Positions 8,533 through 17,462 of a DNA stretch of 64,000 nt are shown piece after piece. Within the stretch, counting starts at the first letter, position 1; every line of letters begins with the position of its first letter. The position numbers and the translations under genes are program-made. Below the pieces are notes generated by a model that saw only the letters and a program-made list of their open reading frames with translations, searched no databases and was not told where the DNA came from. The stretch lies in contig CP103908.1 of assembly GCA_024970065.1 (NCBI GenBank), positions 372,001 through 436,000 on the forward strand, in the 5' to 3' direction. Source of the stretch: Pediococcus acidilactici (lineage in GTDB: Bacteria > Bacillota > Bacilli > Lactobacillales > Lactobacillaceae).

Positions 8533-9315
8533 ATGCAAATTAATGTCGCACGACTACAAAATGAATTTCCAGATGAAAAAATTGAATATTTTGACCAAGT
8601 CGGCTCTACCAATGACGTAGCTTTTGCGCGGGTGCAAGAAAACCCTGGAGTGGCGGGAATGGTGATTGCTAACCAACAAACCGCCGGGCGGGGAACTAAC
8701 CAACGCCAATTTTATTCACCAACGACGGGAATTTACTGTTCGATTTACCTCCCCTTAGGTACCAAGGATGTTTTACATCCCGGGCGCGTAACGGCAAACG
8801 TGGGCGTAATCGTTGCCGAAGCGGTGCACCGAGTTTTTGGGCAACCCCTCGGTATTAAATGGGTTAATGATTTATATTTACATAACCAAAAGGTGGGCGG
8901 CATCCTATGCGAAGCCGTATCCAGTGACGATAACCAACTAATTGGGTTGGTGATTGGGATGGGGCTAAATATCTTAACAACGACCTTTCCCCAAGCGATG
9001 TTACGAACGGGAGGGCCGATTGCTACCCAAGCTAATCCCGAACAAGCAACCGACCTATTAATTGCAATTAACCAAGCTATCCAAAAAAAGCGCCAGACAC
9101 TCGCGTCTGACGCAATTGATGCAAAGTATTTAGAGCTGTCGATTTTACAAAATCAATGGGTGATCATTGCCCAACCTGAAGGCCAGCTTACTGGAAAAGT
9201 AACGGGGATCACACCCGAAAACGAACTGGTAATTAACGATGGTCATCAAGTGCGGACCGTTACGAACGGTCGGATATTACGTTGGCAAGCCGCACCTTTA
9301 AGTGGCTTTGATTAA
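8533..9315 (+). CDS. birA: Biotin-[acetyl-CoA-carboxylase] ligase without DNA-binding domain
   Basis: 260 aa. Activates biotin with ATP and attaches it to carboxylase subunits. Motifs: QVGSTND near residue 21, the biotinyl-AMP loop QTAGRGTNQR near 50-59 and GIKWVNDLYL near residue 115. The protein starts almost directly with the catalytic domain; the N-terminal helix-turn-helix of bifunctional BirA is absent, so it cannot act as a classical biotin repressor. The last 56 bases overlap the 3' end of convergent pepX. Confidence 0.9.
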   Translation: MQINVARLQNEFPDEKIEYFDQVGSTNDVAFARVQENPGVAGMVIANQQTAGRGTNQRQFYSPTTGIYCSIYLPLGTKDVLHPGRVTANVGVIVAEAVHRVFGQPLGIKWVNDLYLHNQKVGGILCEAVSSDDNQLIGLVIGMGLNILTTTFPQAMLRTGGPIATQANPEQATDLLIAINQAIQKKRQTLASDAIDAKYLELSILQNQWVIIAQPEGQLTGKVTGITPENELVINDGHQVRTVTNGRILRWQAAPLSGFD

Positions 9316-11716
9316 GTTGCAACGAATATTGCAGGTCTTGGTTACCCCGAATGGTGGTTTCAAAGTCGGTGGCGTAAATTACCAATCCTAATTGGTGGCC
9401 TGCAGGTAGGTGATAGAACGTTGGTTGCAATTGGAGCGTTACGTCATAGAATTGATTAGGAACAACCTTGTCAACCCGGTAGTTGTTAGTCCGGTTCTGC
9501 AGATTAATGTGGCCCTTGCTAATCATTTTCCACGGGGTGACGCTCTTTTGTTGCGTAAATTCTCGCAAGTCGTCGGTTCGCCAGTCGTAACTACCGCTTA
9601 ATGAACGGGGCTGGATTAGGCTTGGAGAAACGTTTAGGCGCCGGGCATCGCCGAAATCAACTAGTTGAAAACTAAGCATCCCAAATGGTTTATTAACCGC
9701 CACATTAACTTTAACTTCGGCCGCACCATCAATGTACCAGTCGCGATCAAGTTGAGCCGACTTGAAAATCAACCGGTTATCCCGCATTTGATTTTTACCA
9801 TTGGTGGCGTGTTCCGTATTAAGAAGGTCGGTATGCCACTGCGTAAGGTTATTTTTGTACATTTCAAAAACTTCCGGATCGAGGACGTCTTTAAACGAGG
9901 CGGCCTCGTTTTTAGTTGGCAAGTTGGCGTCCACAAGGGTTTTGGCTTGAAGAGTGAATTCGCGCACTTCGTCATTTGCATCTTGCCAATCGGGATAAGT
10001 ATGCCAAGTTTCGGGTTCCACGTTGTCTTGGATAATTACGTTTGGCAATACTTCAGGAGCGTTATTTTCCACGCCAAACAATTTATAGCTCAACCATAAG
10101 TTCATCATGTCGGTAAAGTCGATGGACCGGAAGTTGTTGATGTAAATGTGCTGCCCTTGATGAAGAATAACTTTTTTATTAATTGGTAGATCACGAACGG
10201 CATCCCACAGGTTAGCAACGTTGCGAGGTTTAACGTTCCAGTCATTCAAGCCGTGCACTAAAATTAGGTCAGCCTTGATGTTTTTGGCTTGGTTAAGGTA
10301 GTTGCGACTATCCCAATAACGGGAATAGTTACCGCTCTGCCGGTCTTGATCATGGTTGATACGGTTTAGAACTTGATCAAATTTTCCACGAACTTTCAAA
10401 GCATCCCCAAGGTCTTTTTGCCGACTAAAGACTTCGGCAGCGAGGACGTCCATATCTTCACCTTGGAAAGTATCGGGAGCTGCTACCAAACCGCCGTCCC
10501 GGTAATAATCGTACCAACTTGAAATGGCTGCTTCCGAGATGATGGTTTCGAGACCTTCGACCCCGGTAGTGGCTGCCGCAGTGGCTAACGTACCTAAGTA
10601 AGAACGACCGGTCATGGCGATTTTATGGTTGCACCAGTCCGCCTTGATCTCAATGTTATCAGTTTTGTTAGTGAACGCTCGCCGATTTCCCGCAAGCCAT
10701 TCAATAATTGCCGTGGTAGAAATGGTTTCCGCAACCGAACCGGTATCTCGAAGTCCTTCTGAATCACGAGTTCCAATCCCCGCCGCGTAAACTACCGCAA
10801 ACCCACGAGTTAGAAAATAATTATTTAAGGTGTAAGGTTGTTCGCGGGCAAAGTGTTCGCAAGCATGTTCAGCTTGCCCCTTAACTTGTCGTTCGGGTGG
10901 TAGTTCTGGAGCGTAAGGTTTAGCCGTTACGTCTTCACGAGTGAGGCGGTTGACTGGTTTTTCAGTTAAAGGTACGTCAACATCATGAGTTACTTGCTCT
11001 CCCCAATGGTCGTTAGTTCCTTGGTTGTAGGGGCTTGCGGTATACAAAATCGGAGCTCGGTAATCCTGATTAGTTTGAGCTGGGCGTAAAATTTCTGCTT
11101 TTAGTAAATCACGTTTGCCATCGTGGTCGGTATCTAACGGAGCTTCTACGTAAACGACCTCCCGAATAATCTGGTGAGGATCAAAAACGGCTTGAGCCTT
11201 TCCATTAAAGAATAACGGAGCGGTCGTGGTTGCATAAAATGGGGTGAAATAACCTTGTTGGGTAAGGTGATCAAGGTAGGTTTCTCCATTTTTGGTGTGA
11301 GTCGTTAAAATGGCGTACCAGGCATGGGCGACGTCTGCGCTAGTTTCAAGAGCATCAAGAGCAATCCGAGGTAAGTTGATTTTAGCAACTGCGGCTCGGG
11401 GGTCGGTAACTGCAAAATCAATTCCGGCTTCGAATTGTAAAAGCTGCAAAGAGATCAAATAAAAAATGTCCAGAGTTAAGGGTTCGGCACCCGCAAAAAA
11501 ATCTGCCGCAGTTTGGTTAGGCGTTGCAAGTAGGTTGCCTAACTTTTGTTGAAAAGTGGACTCTTGGGTGCTGATTAAAAAGGAGCGTCTGAGAAAATCC
11601 TCAAACTGTGCCTTAGGATTGGCAAGCAATTCCTGATCGATAAAATGAATTGCCTTTAGTTCTTTAATTTCTTCATCTTGGTCAATATCGATTCGGCCAA
11701 ATTGATTGTTTTTCAT
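9260..11716 (-). CDS. pepX: X-prolyl dipeptidyl aminopeptidase
   Basis: 818 aa, the length of lactobacillar PepX (S15 family). Cleaves Xaa-Pro dipeptides from the N-terminus of peptides, central for use of proline-rich milk or plant peptides. The nucleophile Ser372 sits in TGRSYLG; the Asp lies in VHGLNDWNVK and the His in HQGQHIY. Cytoplasmic, with no signal peptide. Start MKNNQF has GGAGG upstream on the minus strand. Its C-terminal codons overlap birA by 56 bp in antisense. Confidence 0.97.
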   Translation of the reverse strand: MKNNQFGRIDIDQDEEIKELKAIHFIDQELLANPKAQFEDFLRRSFLISTQESTFQQKLGNLLATPNQTAADFFAGAEPLTLDIFYLISLQLLQFEAGIDFAVTDPRAAVAKINLPRIALDALETSADVAHAWYAILTTHTKNGETYLDHLTQQGYFTPFYATTTAPLFFNGKAQAVFDPHQIIREVVYVEAPLDTDHDGKRDLLKAEILRPAQTNQDYRAPILYTASPYNQGTNDHWGEQVTHDVDVPLTEKPVNRLTREDVTAKPYAPELPPERQVKGQAEHACEHFAREQPYTLNNYFLTRGFAVVYAAGIGTRDSEGLRDTGSVAETISTTAIIEWLAGNRRAFTNKTDNIEIKADWCNHKIAMTGRSYLGTLATAAATTGVEGLETIISEAAISSWYDYYRDGGLVAAPDTFQGEDMDVLAAEVFSRQKDLGDALKVRGKFDQVLNRINHDQDRQSGNYSRYWDSRNYLNQAKNIKADLILVHGLNDWNVKPRNVANLWDAVRDLPINKKVILHQGQHIYINNFRSIDFTDMMNLWLSYKLFGVENNAPEVLPNVIIQDNVEPETWHTYPDWQDANDEVREFTLQAKTLVDANLPTKNEAASFKDVLDPEVFEMYKNNLTQWHTDLLNTEHATNGKNQMRDNRLIFKSAQLDRDWYIDGAAEVKVNVAVNKPFGMLSFQLVDFGDARRLNVSPSLIQPRSLSGSYDWRTDDLREFTQQKSVTPWKMISKGHINLQNRTNNYRVDKVVPNQFYDVTLQLQPTFYHLPAGHQLGLVIYATDFETTIRGNQDLQYSLQLNQSHLKVRLANVISDRS

Positions 11717-11868
11717 AAAAAATCCTCCACAGTGGTTTATGGTTCATATTATACGCCTTACTGATAAAACAGCTAATTTAGGAAGTTTACAGTTCGGGAA
11801 GAATAAAAAAGTTTATATAATGCTGATTTTTTATAAAAATAATGCAAAAAAACATCCGTTTTATAGTA

Positions 11869-11881
11869 AAACACGAACTAT
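11869..11881 (+). promoter_or_regulatory. Possible PurBox half-site
   Basis: AAACACGAACTAT matches the AWWWCCGAACWWT PurBox of Gram-positive PurR at 11 of 13 positions, just upstream of the purine permease promoter. A weaker inverted AGTTCGG lies near 11789. Speculative. Confidence 0.3.
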
Positions 11882-11886
11882 AGAGG

Positions 11887-11915
11887 TTGATAAATGAAAT
11901 AAAGTATGGAATAAT
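11887..11915 (+). promoter_or_regulatory. Promoter of the NCS2 permease gene
   Basis: TTGATA (11887-11892), 17-bp spacer, AATAAT (11910-11915); the gene starts 43 bp downstream. Confidence 0.65.
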
Positions 11916-11957
11916 CAGTTTGTAAATAAAACAATTTATCACACGGAGGGTCAAATC

Positions 11958-13304
11958 GTGGAACAAAACTTAAAGGAAGTCTCATCATTAGGGATTTTGG
12001 ACAAAACGTTTCATCTAAGTGAAAACCAAACCACTGTGAAACGGGAAGTTTTAGCAGGGTTAACAACGTTTGTTTCGATGGCGTATATTTTATTTGTAAA
12101 TCCTAGTATTTTGGGGCAGGCTGGGATGGATAAGGGTGCAGTATTTACTGCAACGGCACTTTCCGCAATTATTGGTTGTGTACTAATGGCGTTTTTAGCT
12201 AATTATCCAATCGCGGTCGCTCCCGGTTTGGGGGATAATGCCTTTTTTACCTTTTCCGTGGTTTTAGGAATGGGGATTCCGTGGCCTAAGGCAATGGCTG
12301 GAGTATTTATTGCTTCGGTGTTATTTACGATTCTTTCTTTGGTGAAAGTTCGTGAAATGGTGATTGACGCAATCTCGCAAGATTTAAAGTTGGCAATGGC
12401 TGCTGGAATTGGTATTTTTATTGCATTTATTGGCCTACAAGGTGGGGGATTAGTCACGGCTAGTAAAACGTCCCTAGTTGAAATGGGGTCATTGTCGGTG
12501 CCAACGACTTGGCTAACAATTTTTGGTGTGTTTGTAATTGCAATTTTAATGGCGCGTAAAGTTCCTGGCTCAATTTTTATTGGACTAGTAGCAACCGCAT
12601 TATTAGGCTTAATTACGGGTTTAATTAAAATGCCAACTAGCATCATTTCACTCGCTCCTAGTATGAAACCAACCTTTGGAGTAGGAATTCACAACTTGCC
12701 TTCGATCCTTGACCCACAAATGTGGGCAGTTGTGCTGATTTTGTTATTAGTTGCTTTCTTTGATACTGCAGGGACACTAATTGGTTTGGCGCAACAAGCT
12801 GGAATTATGAAAAATAATAAGATGCCTCGGATTGGTCAAGCGCTCATGGCAGACTCATTTTCAATGCTTGCTGGTTCCGTAATGGGAACGACCCCTACCT
12901 CAGCTTACGTAGAGTCTTCTGCGGGAATTGCCGTAGGTGGGAAAACTGGATTAACCTCATTAACGGTGGGAGTGCTCTTCGTCTTCAGTATGCTATTTTC
13001 TCCACTATTAACGGTAGTTACCACGCAAGTTACTGCACCAGCATTAATTATTGTTGGGGTGTTGATGGCTTCAGCATTAAGAGAGATTCAATGGGATAAG
13101 TTTGAAATTGCGATGCCAGCGTTCTTGACAATTATCGGTATGCCATTAACGTATAATATTTCCTATGGGATGGCATTTGGTTTTCTAACTTACCCAATCC
13201 TTATGACCGTAGCAGGTCGGCGCAAGGAAGTTAACTATATTGTTTGGATATTAATGTTTGCCTTCGTGTTAATGCTTTACGTATTGAATATGTTACCAAA
13301 ATAA
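11958..13304 (+). CDS. NCS2-family guanine/hypoxanthine permease
   Basis: 448 aa, about 12-14 hydrophobic segments. Begins with the REVLAGLTTFVSMAYILFVN block and contains AVAPGLGDNAFFTF and FFDTAGTLIGLA, hallmarks of the AzgA/PbuG/PbuO branch that imports guanine, hypoxanthine or adenine by proton symport. The start is GTG 11958, supported by CGGAGGG upstream. There is no guanine riboswitch in the 240-bp upstream region; a PurBox-like site is the only candidate control element. Ends at a strong bidirectional terminator. Confidence 0.9.
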   Translation: MEQNLKEVSSLGILDKTFHLSENQTTVKREVLAGLTTFVSMAYILFVNPSILGQAGMDKGAVFTATALSAIIGCVLMAFLANYPIAVAPGLGDNAFFTFSVVLGMGIPWPKAMAGVFIASVLFTILSLVKVREMVIDAISQDLKLAMAAGIGIFIAFIGLQGGGLVTASKTSLVEMGSLSVPTTWLTIFGVFVIAILMARKVPGSIFIGLVATALLGLITGLIKMPTSIISLAPSMKPTFGVGIHNLPSILDPQMWAVVLILLLVAFFDTAGTLIGLAQQAGIMKNNKMPRIGQALMADSFSMLAGSVMGTTPTSAYVESSAGIAVGGKTGLTSLTVGVLFVFSMLFSPLLTVVTTQVTAPALIIVGVLMASALREIQWDKFEIAMPAFLTIIGMPLTYNISYGMAFGFLTYPILMTVAGRRKEVNYIVWILMFAFVLMLYVLNMLPK

Positions 13305-13316
13305 TTAAACCAATAA

Positions 13317-13362
13317 AAAGAACAGGCTCCCCTCCTAAATTTAGGAGAGGAGCCTGTTCTTT
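13317..13362. terminator. Bidirectional terminator, NCS2 / APC permease
   Basis: Long near-perfect stem AAAGAACAGGCTCC… / …GGAGCCTGTTCTTT between convergent permease genes. Confidence 0.92.
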
Positions 13363-13376
13363 CGCATCTATATAGG

Positions 13377-14765
13377 TTATTCAGCCAATTTACTATGTCG
13401 CATGCCATAGCTAAAGTAAATGATTAAGCCGATTGCAAACCAGATTGCCGAACCAATCCAAGTTTCTAATGAAAGGGTCGAAATCAAGTAAACACACGCG
13501 ATAACTGAAATGATTGGGATCACTGGGTAACCAGGTACTTTAAAGCCGGTCCCTGGGATGTCAGTTCGGCGACGTAAGGGGATTACCCCTAACGAAATTA
13601 GTCCGAAGGCAAACAGCGTTCCCATGTTTACTAGGTTGGTAAGCTGGTCAAGGGGAACGAAACCGCCGAGTAGCGCGATGAAAATCGTAACGACTACCAA
13701 AGCGTTTTTAGGAGACCGGTGCGGGCCTTCTAGTTGGCCTAGCAAGCGCGGCAAGAGACCGTCCCGCCCGGTTGCGTAAACTAAACGAGAACTACCATAA
13801 ATCATGGAAATCATCATGGTGGTCATCCCAGCCAAGGCACCTACAGATAGCAATCCAGCAATCCAATTTTGGTGGACTAGTTGTAAGGCGAAGGATACGG
13901 GGTTGGCCACGTTGAGTTGGCTATAAGGCACCATTCCAGTTAGGACCACTGCTACCGCTACGTAAAAGATTGTGGCAACAATCAATGTACCGATGATTCC
14001 AATAGGCATGTTTTTAGCTGGATTTTTAACTTCTGCTGCGGATGCCGAAACGGTGTCAAAACCTAAGTAAGCAAAGAAGACGGTGGATGCACCGGCCAAG
14101 GTCCCGTGAATTCCAAATGGAAAGTACGGTTGCCAGTTACTTGGTTTAACGTAAAAAATACCCACACCGATAAAGATCAAAATAATCGCAATTTTGACGA
14201 AAACCATTAAATTATTAATTCGAATCGAAGATTTAAAACCTCGGTTGAGTAGAAAACCGATTAAAAGTACGATGATTACGGCAAATAAATTAATATAGGT
14301 TCCGTGTTGCGGATCAAATGGTCCAGCAATCGCGGCGGGCAGATGACCACCAAATCCCTTAACTAAAGATCCGAAGTAAGCGGACCACCCGGTGGAAACT
14401 GCCGCCACCGCCAGGACGTACTCTAAAATCAATGCCCAACCTAGCAGCCAGCCGAGTAGTTCGCCGTAAATAATGGTTCCGTAGGAGTAGGCACTTCCTG
14501 CAACGGGAATTGAAGCGGCAAATTCTGCGTAACACATCCCTGCCAGAGCACAAACTAAGGCAGCAATCACGAATGAAAGGGTGATTGAAGGACCGGCTTT
14601 TAACGCCGCCACGGTTCCAGGAAGGATAAAAATCCCGGTCCCAATCACCGCACCAATTCCTAAGGCTAAGAGATCCTTAGCACCTAGCGTCTTTTCAAAT
14701 TGAGAATCTACTTTCAGATAATTAGCTAACGATTCTTTACGAAAAATATTATGTTTTAGTTGCAT
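13377..14765 (-). CDS. APC-family amino acid permease
   Basis: About 462 aa, 12 or more hydrophobic segments. The GIGAVIGTGIFILPG segment near residue 40 is the unwound first helix that binds the amino-acid backbone; the overall pattern fits the YfnA/CAT cationic-type branch. I choose ATG 14765 (MQLKHNIF), because GAGAGGAAG lies six bases upstream. An upstream in-frame ATG at 14900 would add 45 residues without APC character. Substrate unknown. Confidence 0.9.
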   Translation of the reverse strand: MQLKHNIFRKESLANYLKVDSQFEKTLGAKDLLALGIGAVIGTGIFILPGTVAALKAGPSITLSFVIAALVCALAGMCYAEFAASIPVAGSAYSYGTIIYGELLGWLLGWALILEYVLAVAAVSTGWSAYFGSLVKGFGGHLPAAIAGPFDPQHGTYINLFAVIIVLLIGFLLNRGFKSSIRINNLMVFVKIAIILIFIGVGIFYVKPSNWQPYFPFGIHGTLAGASTVFFAYLGFDTVSASAAEVKNPAKNMPIGIIGTLIVATIFYVAVAVVLTGMVPYSQLNVANPVSFALQLVHQNWIAGLLSVGALAGMTTMMISMIYGSSRLVYATGRDGLLPRLLGQLEGPHRSPKNALVVVTIFIALLGGFVPLDQLTNLVNMGTLFAFGLISLGVIPLRRRTDIPGTGFKVPGYPVIPIISVIACVYLISTLSLETWIGSAIWFAIGLIIYFSYGMRHSKLAE

Positions 14766-14917
14766 AGGCCACTTCCTCTCTAATGTTTTTCTAATAATAC
14801 GGGACAAAGTTAAGGCTGTCAACGGAAACCAAAAATCTGTGCAGGTTAAATTTGCTAAACTAGTGCAATTAGAGACTGGTATAATTAAAAAAGTAAGCAA
14901 AAAACGGAGGAATGGCG

Positions 14918-15337
14918 ATGGCTTTAGAATTGGATGGTGGAGCAGTAGTTTACCAAATGCGTGCGGGAATTCCGTATTATTTATTATTAAAGAGCGCTAC
15001 AAGCGGCTTTTGGGGCTTTCCTAAGGGACATTTAGAAAACACGGAATCAGCGATTGAAGCGGCCGAACGAGAAATTAGGGAAGAAACGGGCATTGTTACT
15101 AGGGTCGACGACCGGTTCTACGATGTTTTAAACTATCGGGTTGGCGAAAATGATAAAAAAGTAACTTTGTTTACGGCCCGGGTTCCAGAAGACACGGTGG
15201 TGCGTTTGCAAAAAGAAGAAATCAGTATGGCGGCGTGGCTTGATTATGCAGCTGCGAGAAAAAGGCTAACCTACCTCAACTTAAAGCAGGCGTTAGACAA
15301 CGCAGACCAATATGTTCGGAAAGCCGAGCAGCAATAA
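14918..15337 (+). CDS. NUDIX hydrolase, Ap4A-type
   Basis: About 139 aa. The NUDIX box spans GHLENTESAIEAA-REI-REETG in the middle third (G-x5-E-x7-RE-x2-EE-x-G). The preceding GFWGFPKGHLE is typical of asymmetrical diadenosine tetraphosphatases and related housecleaning hydrolases. ATG 14918 is preferred over ATG 14912, because GGAGG lies too close to the latter. Confidence 0.88.
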   Translation: MALELDGGAVVYQMRAGIPYYLLLKSATSGFWGFPKGHLENTESAIEAAEREIREETGIVTRVDDRFYDVLNYRVGENDKKVTLFTARVPEDTVVRLQKEEISMAAWLDYAAARKRLTYLNLKQALDNADQYVRKAEQQ

Positions 15338-15365
15338 GAGCTTCGACTTTCAAAGCAAACAAAAA

Positions 15366-15394
15366 GAGGCCATGACATCGCGGGTCATGGCCTC
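15366..15394 (+). terminator. Hairpin after the NUDIX gene
   Basis: Perfect 11-bp stem GAGGCCATGAC / GTCATGGCCTC with only a short, interrupted T stretch after it. It may act in both directions. Confidence 0.6.
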
Positions 15395-15431
15395 CTTGCT
15401 TGCGTTTGATAAAGCTTTTTAAGAGTTAAAG

Positions 15432-15608
15432 TTATGCTAACTTGCTGAATGAATTTTCTTCGAGGCTTTGAAGATTTTGAATCGCTTCTTCAATGGTTAC
15501 GCCTGTAGCTTGAAACTCTGGTTGGGCTTTATCATTAGCGATAAAAACCTGTTTTTCAGTATCAAGTGCGATACTGTACCAAGCTGTACTGTACTTTTTA
15601 AATTGCAT
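15432..15608 (-). CDS. Small HicB-like hypothetical protein (58 aa)
   Basis: 58 codons from ATG 15608 with GGAGG upstream on the minus strand to TAA 15432-15434. The protein begins MQFKKYSTAWYSIAL and ends in …FSKLA. The segment ATGVTIEEAIQNLQSLEE resembles the GxTxEEAxxNxxEAL helix of HicB-type antitoxin folds, but no DNA-binding tail and no HicA-like toxin gene is adjacent. It may be an orphan small protein. The codon pattern and ribosome site support it as real. Confidence 0.72.
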   Translation of the reverse strand: MQFKKYSTAWYSIALDTEKQVFIANDKAQPEFQATGVTIEEAIQNLQSLEENSFSKLA

Positions 15609-15728
15609 AATGATAAACCTCCTAAATCATGAATTTTAGAAGCGGGAAAAGCGCTTCCAATTGATACGATACCTTAATTTACAATATTTTAAACAAAAAT
15701 GCAAATATTTAAGCTTGGAGTAAGGGAA

Positions 15729-16298
15729 ATGAATAAGATTATTGTAATAGCAGGGCCTACGGGTTCGGGAAAAACCACGGTGGCAGATTATTTTAACCAA
15801 CGTTACGGAGTTGCAAAAGTAATTACCCACACCACTCGCCCTCAAAGAACTAACGAAAGGCAGGGGGTAGATTATTATTTTGAAACGGCGGAGTCGTTCG
15901 ACCAGAATCATTATTTGGAACAAGTTCAATACGCGCATTACCGGTACGGTTCCTCTTATGAAGGGCTCACCCAAGCGTGGCAAAAGAATCCGGTTGCTTG
16001 CATAGTGTTGGATACGGCCGGTGCGATTACCTACCAACAAAAATTAGGTGATCAAGTAGCAATTTTATTTTTGCGAGTTCAAAAAGAGGACACGCTGAAA
16101 AAAAGGTTGTTAAAGCGGGGCGATAGTTTAGCATCAATTACTAAACGAATTAATAGTCCCGAATATCGTCGTGATATGGAATTGCCAAAAGAACTACAAG
16201 GGAAAGCAACCGTAATCGACAACGATGATTGGCAAACTACTAAACAAAAGCTTGATGCATTTTATATGGAAATTAAAAAGCAGACGTTGGACGTTTAA
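15729..16298 (+). CDS. Guanylate-kinase-like P-loop protein
   Basis: About 189 aa. P-loop GPTGSGKTT at residues 9-17; THTTRPQR and GVDYYF match the GMP-binding region of guanylate kinases, and the RLLKRGDS arginine patch resembles the lid. It is shorter and more divergent than housekeeping Gmk, so it is probably a paralogue. ATG 15729 is chosen, because GGAGTAAGGG precedes it; an ATG 30 bases upstream is in frame but lacks such a site. Confidence 0.8.
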   Translation: MNKIIVIAGPTGSGKTTVADYFNQRYGVAKVITHTTRPQRTNERQGVDYYFETAESFDQNHYLEQVQYAHYRYGSSYEGLTQAWQKNPVACIVLDTAGAITYQQKLGDQVAILFLRVQKEDTLKKRLLKRGDSLASITKRINSPEYRRDMELPKELQGKATVIDNDDWQTTKQKLDAFYMEIKKQTLDV

Positions 16299-16327
16299 AT
16301 GCGCCCCTAAATATGTTAATGTAAAGC

Positions 16328-16338
16328 GTAATAATTAC
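16328..16338 (+). promoter_or_regulatory. Possible Fur/PerR box
   Basis: Palindromic GTAATAATTAC about 20 bp before the Fur-family gene resembles the core of Per boxes (TTATAAT-ATTATAA). It would allow autoregulation. Inference from position and symmetry only. Confidence 0.4.
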
Positions 16339-16358
16339 TATTTACGAGGTGGCAAACA

Positions 16359-16811
16359 GTGGATAAAAGCCCAATTGCGATTGCGATTAAAATATTGAAA
16401 GCGAATGGCTATAAAATTACGCGTCAACGGCAGAGTTTGTTAGAGCTACTTGCACAAAGTGGTGATCGTTATCTGGAATTAACCGAATTAGACCGCTTGA
16501 TGCGCCTAGAATTTCCAAAAATGAGTCACAACACGATTTACCGAAACGTTAAAGAATTTGCGGCGCTGGGGATTGTTGAAGAAAACCAAAATGAAAGTGA
16601 TGGAAAGACGGAAGTAAAGTTGGATTGTAACGAACACCACGCGCACCATCATCACTTTATCTGCAACCAATGTGGAAAAGTACAGGAGTTAAAAATGTGT
16701 CCATTAAGCTTTTTTAGCGATCAGCTCCCAGGTGCTGAGATCACCGGACACCATTTTGAATTGTACGGCGTTTGTGCGGAGTGTGCAGAAAATGCCCGCG
16801 TAACAAAATAA
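16359..16811 (+). CDS. perR: Fur family regulator, PerR-like
   Basis: 150 aa. Winged-helix N-terminal part with RQSLLELLAQ…MSHNTIYRNVKEFAALG, the DNA-recognition block of Fur proteins. The metal and dimerisation part has a His-rich stretch (HHAHHHHF), then CNQCGK and CAEC, the two CxxC pairs of the structural zinc site. Lactobacilli usually have a single Fur family member of PerR type sensing peroxide through iron or manganese, hence the symbol; Zur or Fur function is not excluded. Start is GTG 16359. Confidence 0.85.
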   Translation: MDKSPIAIAIKILKANGYKITRQRQSLLELLAQSGDRYLELTELDRLMRLEFPKMSHNTIYRNVKEFAALGIVEENQNESDGKTEVKLDCNEHHAHHHHFICNQCGKVQELKMCPLSFFSDQLPGAEITGHHFELYGVCAECAENARVTK

Positions 16812-16928
16812 ATAAATTGTCAATTTTATCGAAGAAAGTTTTAAAGTTATTGCAAACTTGGGGAAGATTTGGTTACCCAAGCGCGTTTTTTTGGTATGCT
16901 AACGTTTGGAAATATGGAGGGAGATAGA

Positions 16929-17450
16929 ATGGCATACAGAACACCACCTTTTTTAACGCCAATTGCCATCGTTACCATGGTAATTGCGCTGAGTGCGACG
17001 AACGTAATTGTTAATAAAGCTACTAATACTTCTGAAGGGGCTCCAGTGCGTTCTTCAAAAGTTGTTGAAAGCAGCGAACCAGAAAAGAAACCTTCGAGTG
17101 ATGATGAACATTCTAAGGATAAATCAGCAGAATCATCATCTAGTGCTGAAGAGAGCAGCAAACCGAGTGAAGATACTTCAAGCAGTGAGGAAAGTTCTCA
17201 ACCGACTGATAATCAAACCCAGGACAACTCTTCCTCAACAACGACCAAAGACGCCAATGGAAACGATAATACAACGAGTGGCGCAAACAATGATGACCAA
17301 ACCACGACGGATAATTCAGCAGATGCTAGTTCAGGATCGGGGGCAGCTACTTCAGAAGGTCAAGGCAGTTCCCAACCAGCAACGAATCAAAAAGCTGCCG
17401 TCCAAAAGGCTACGACTACCAATACTAACACCGCGAATGCCGGCCAATAA
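16929..17450 (+). CDS. Membrane-anchored Ser/Asn/Thr-rich protein
   Basis: About 173 aa. One hydrophobic segment at residues 9-27 (TPIAIVTMVIALSATNVIV) is followed by a low-complexity extracellular tail of Ser, Glu, Asp, Thr and Asn. There is no lipobox and no LPxTG. It looks like a cell-wall-spanning stalk; function is not recognisable. ATG 16929 is chosen, because GGAGGG lies eight bases upstream. It is followed after 12 bp by the DUF6681 gene, so the two are probably cotranscribed. Confidence 0.72.
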   Translation: MAYRTPPFLTPIAIVTMVIALSATNVIVNKATNTSEGAPVRSSKVVESSEPEKKPSSDDEHSKDKSAESSSSAEESSKPSEDTSSSEESSQPTDNQTQDNSSSTTTKDANGNDNTTSGANNDDQTTTDNSADASSGSGAATSEGQGSSQPATNQKAAVQKATTTNTNTANAGQ

Positions 17451-17462
17451 GGGGGGATAAAT

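Noticed and set aside
9665..10099. 144-aa ORF antisense to pepX
   Set aside because: No ribosome site; lies wholly inside the strongly conserved PepX gene.
11717..11957. Guanine riboswitch upstream of the purine permease
   Set aside because: The conserved purine-aptamer loops and stems could not be found.
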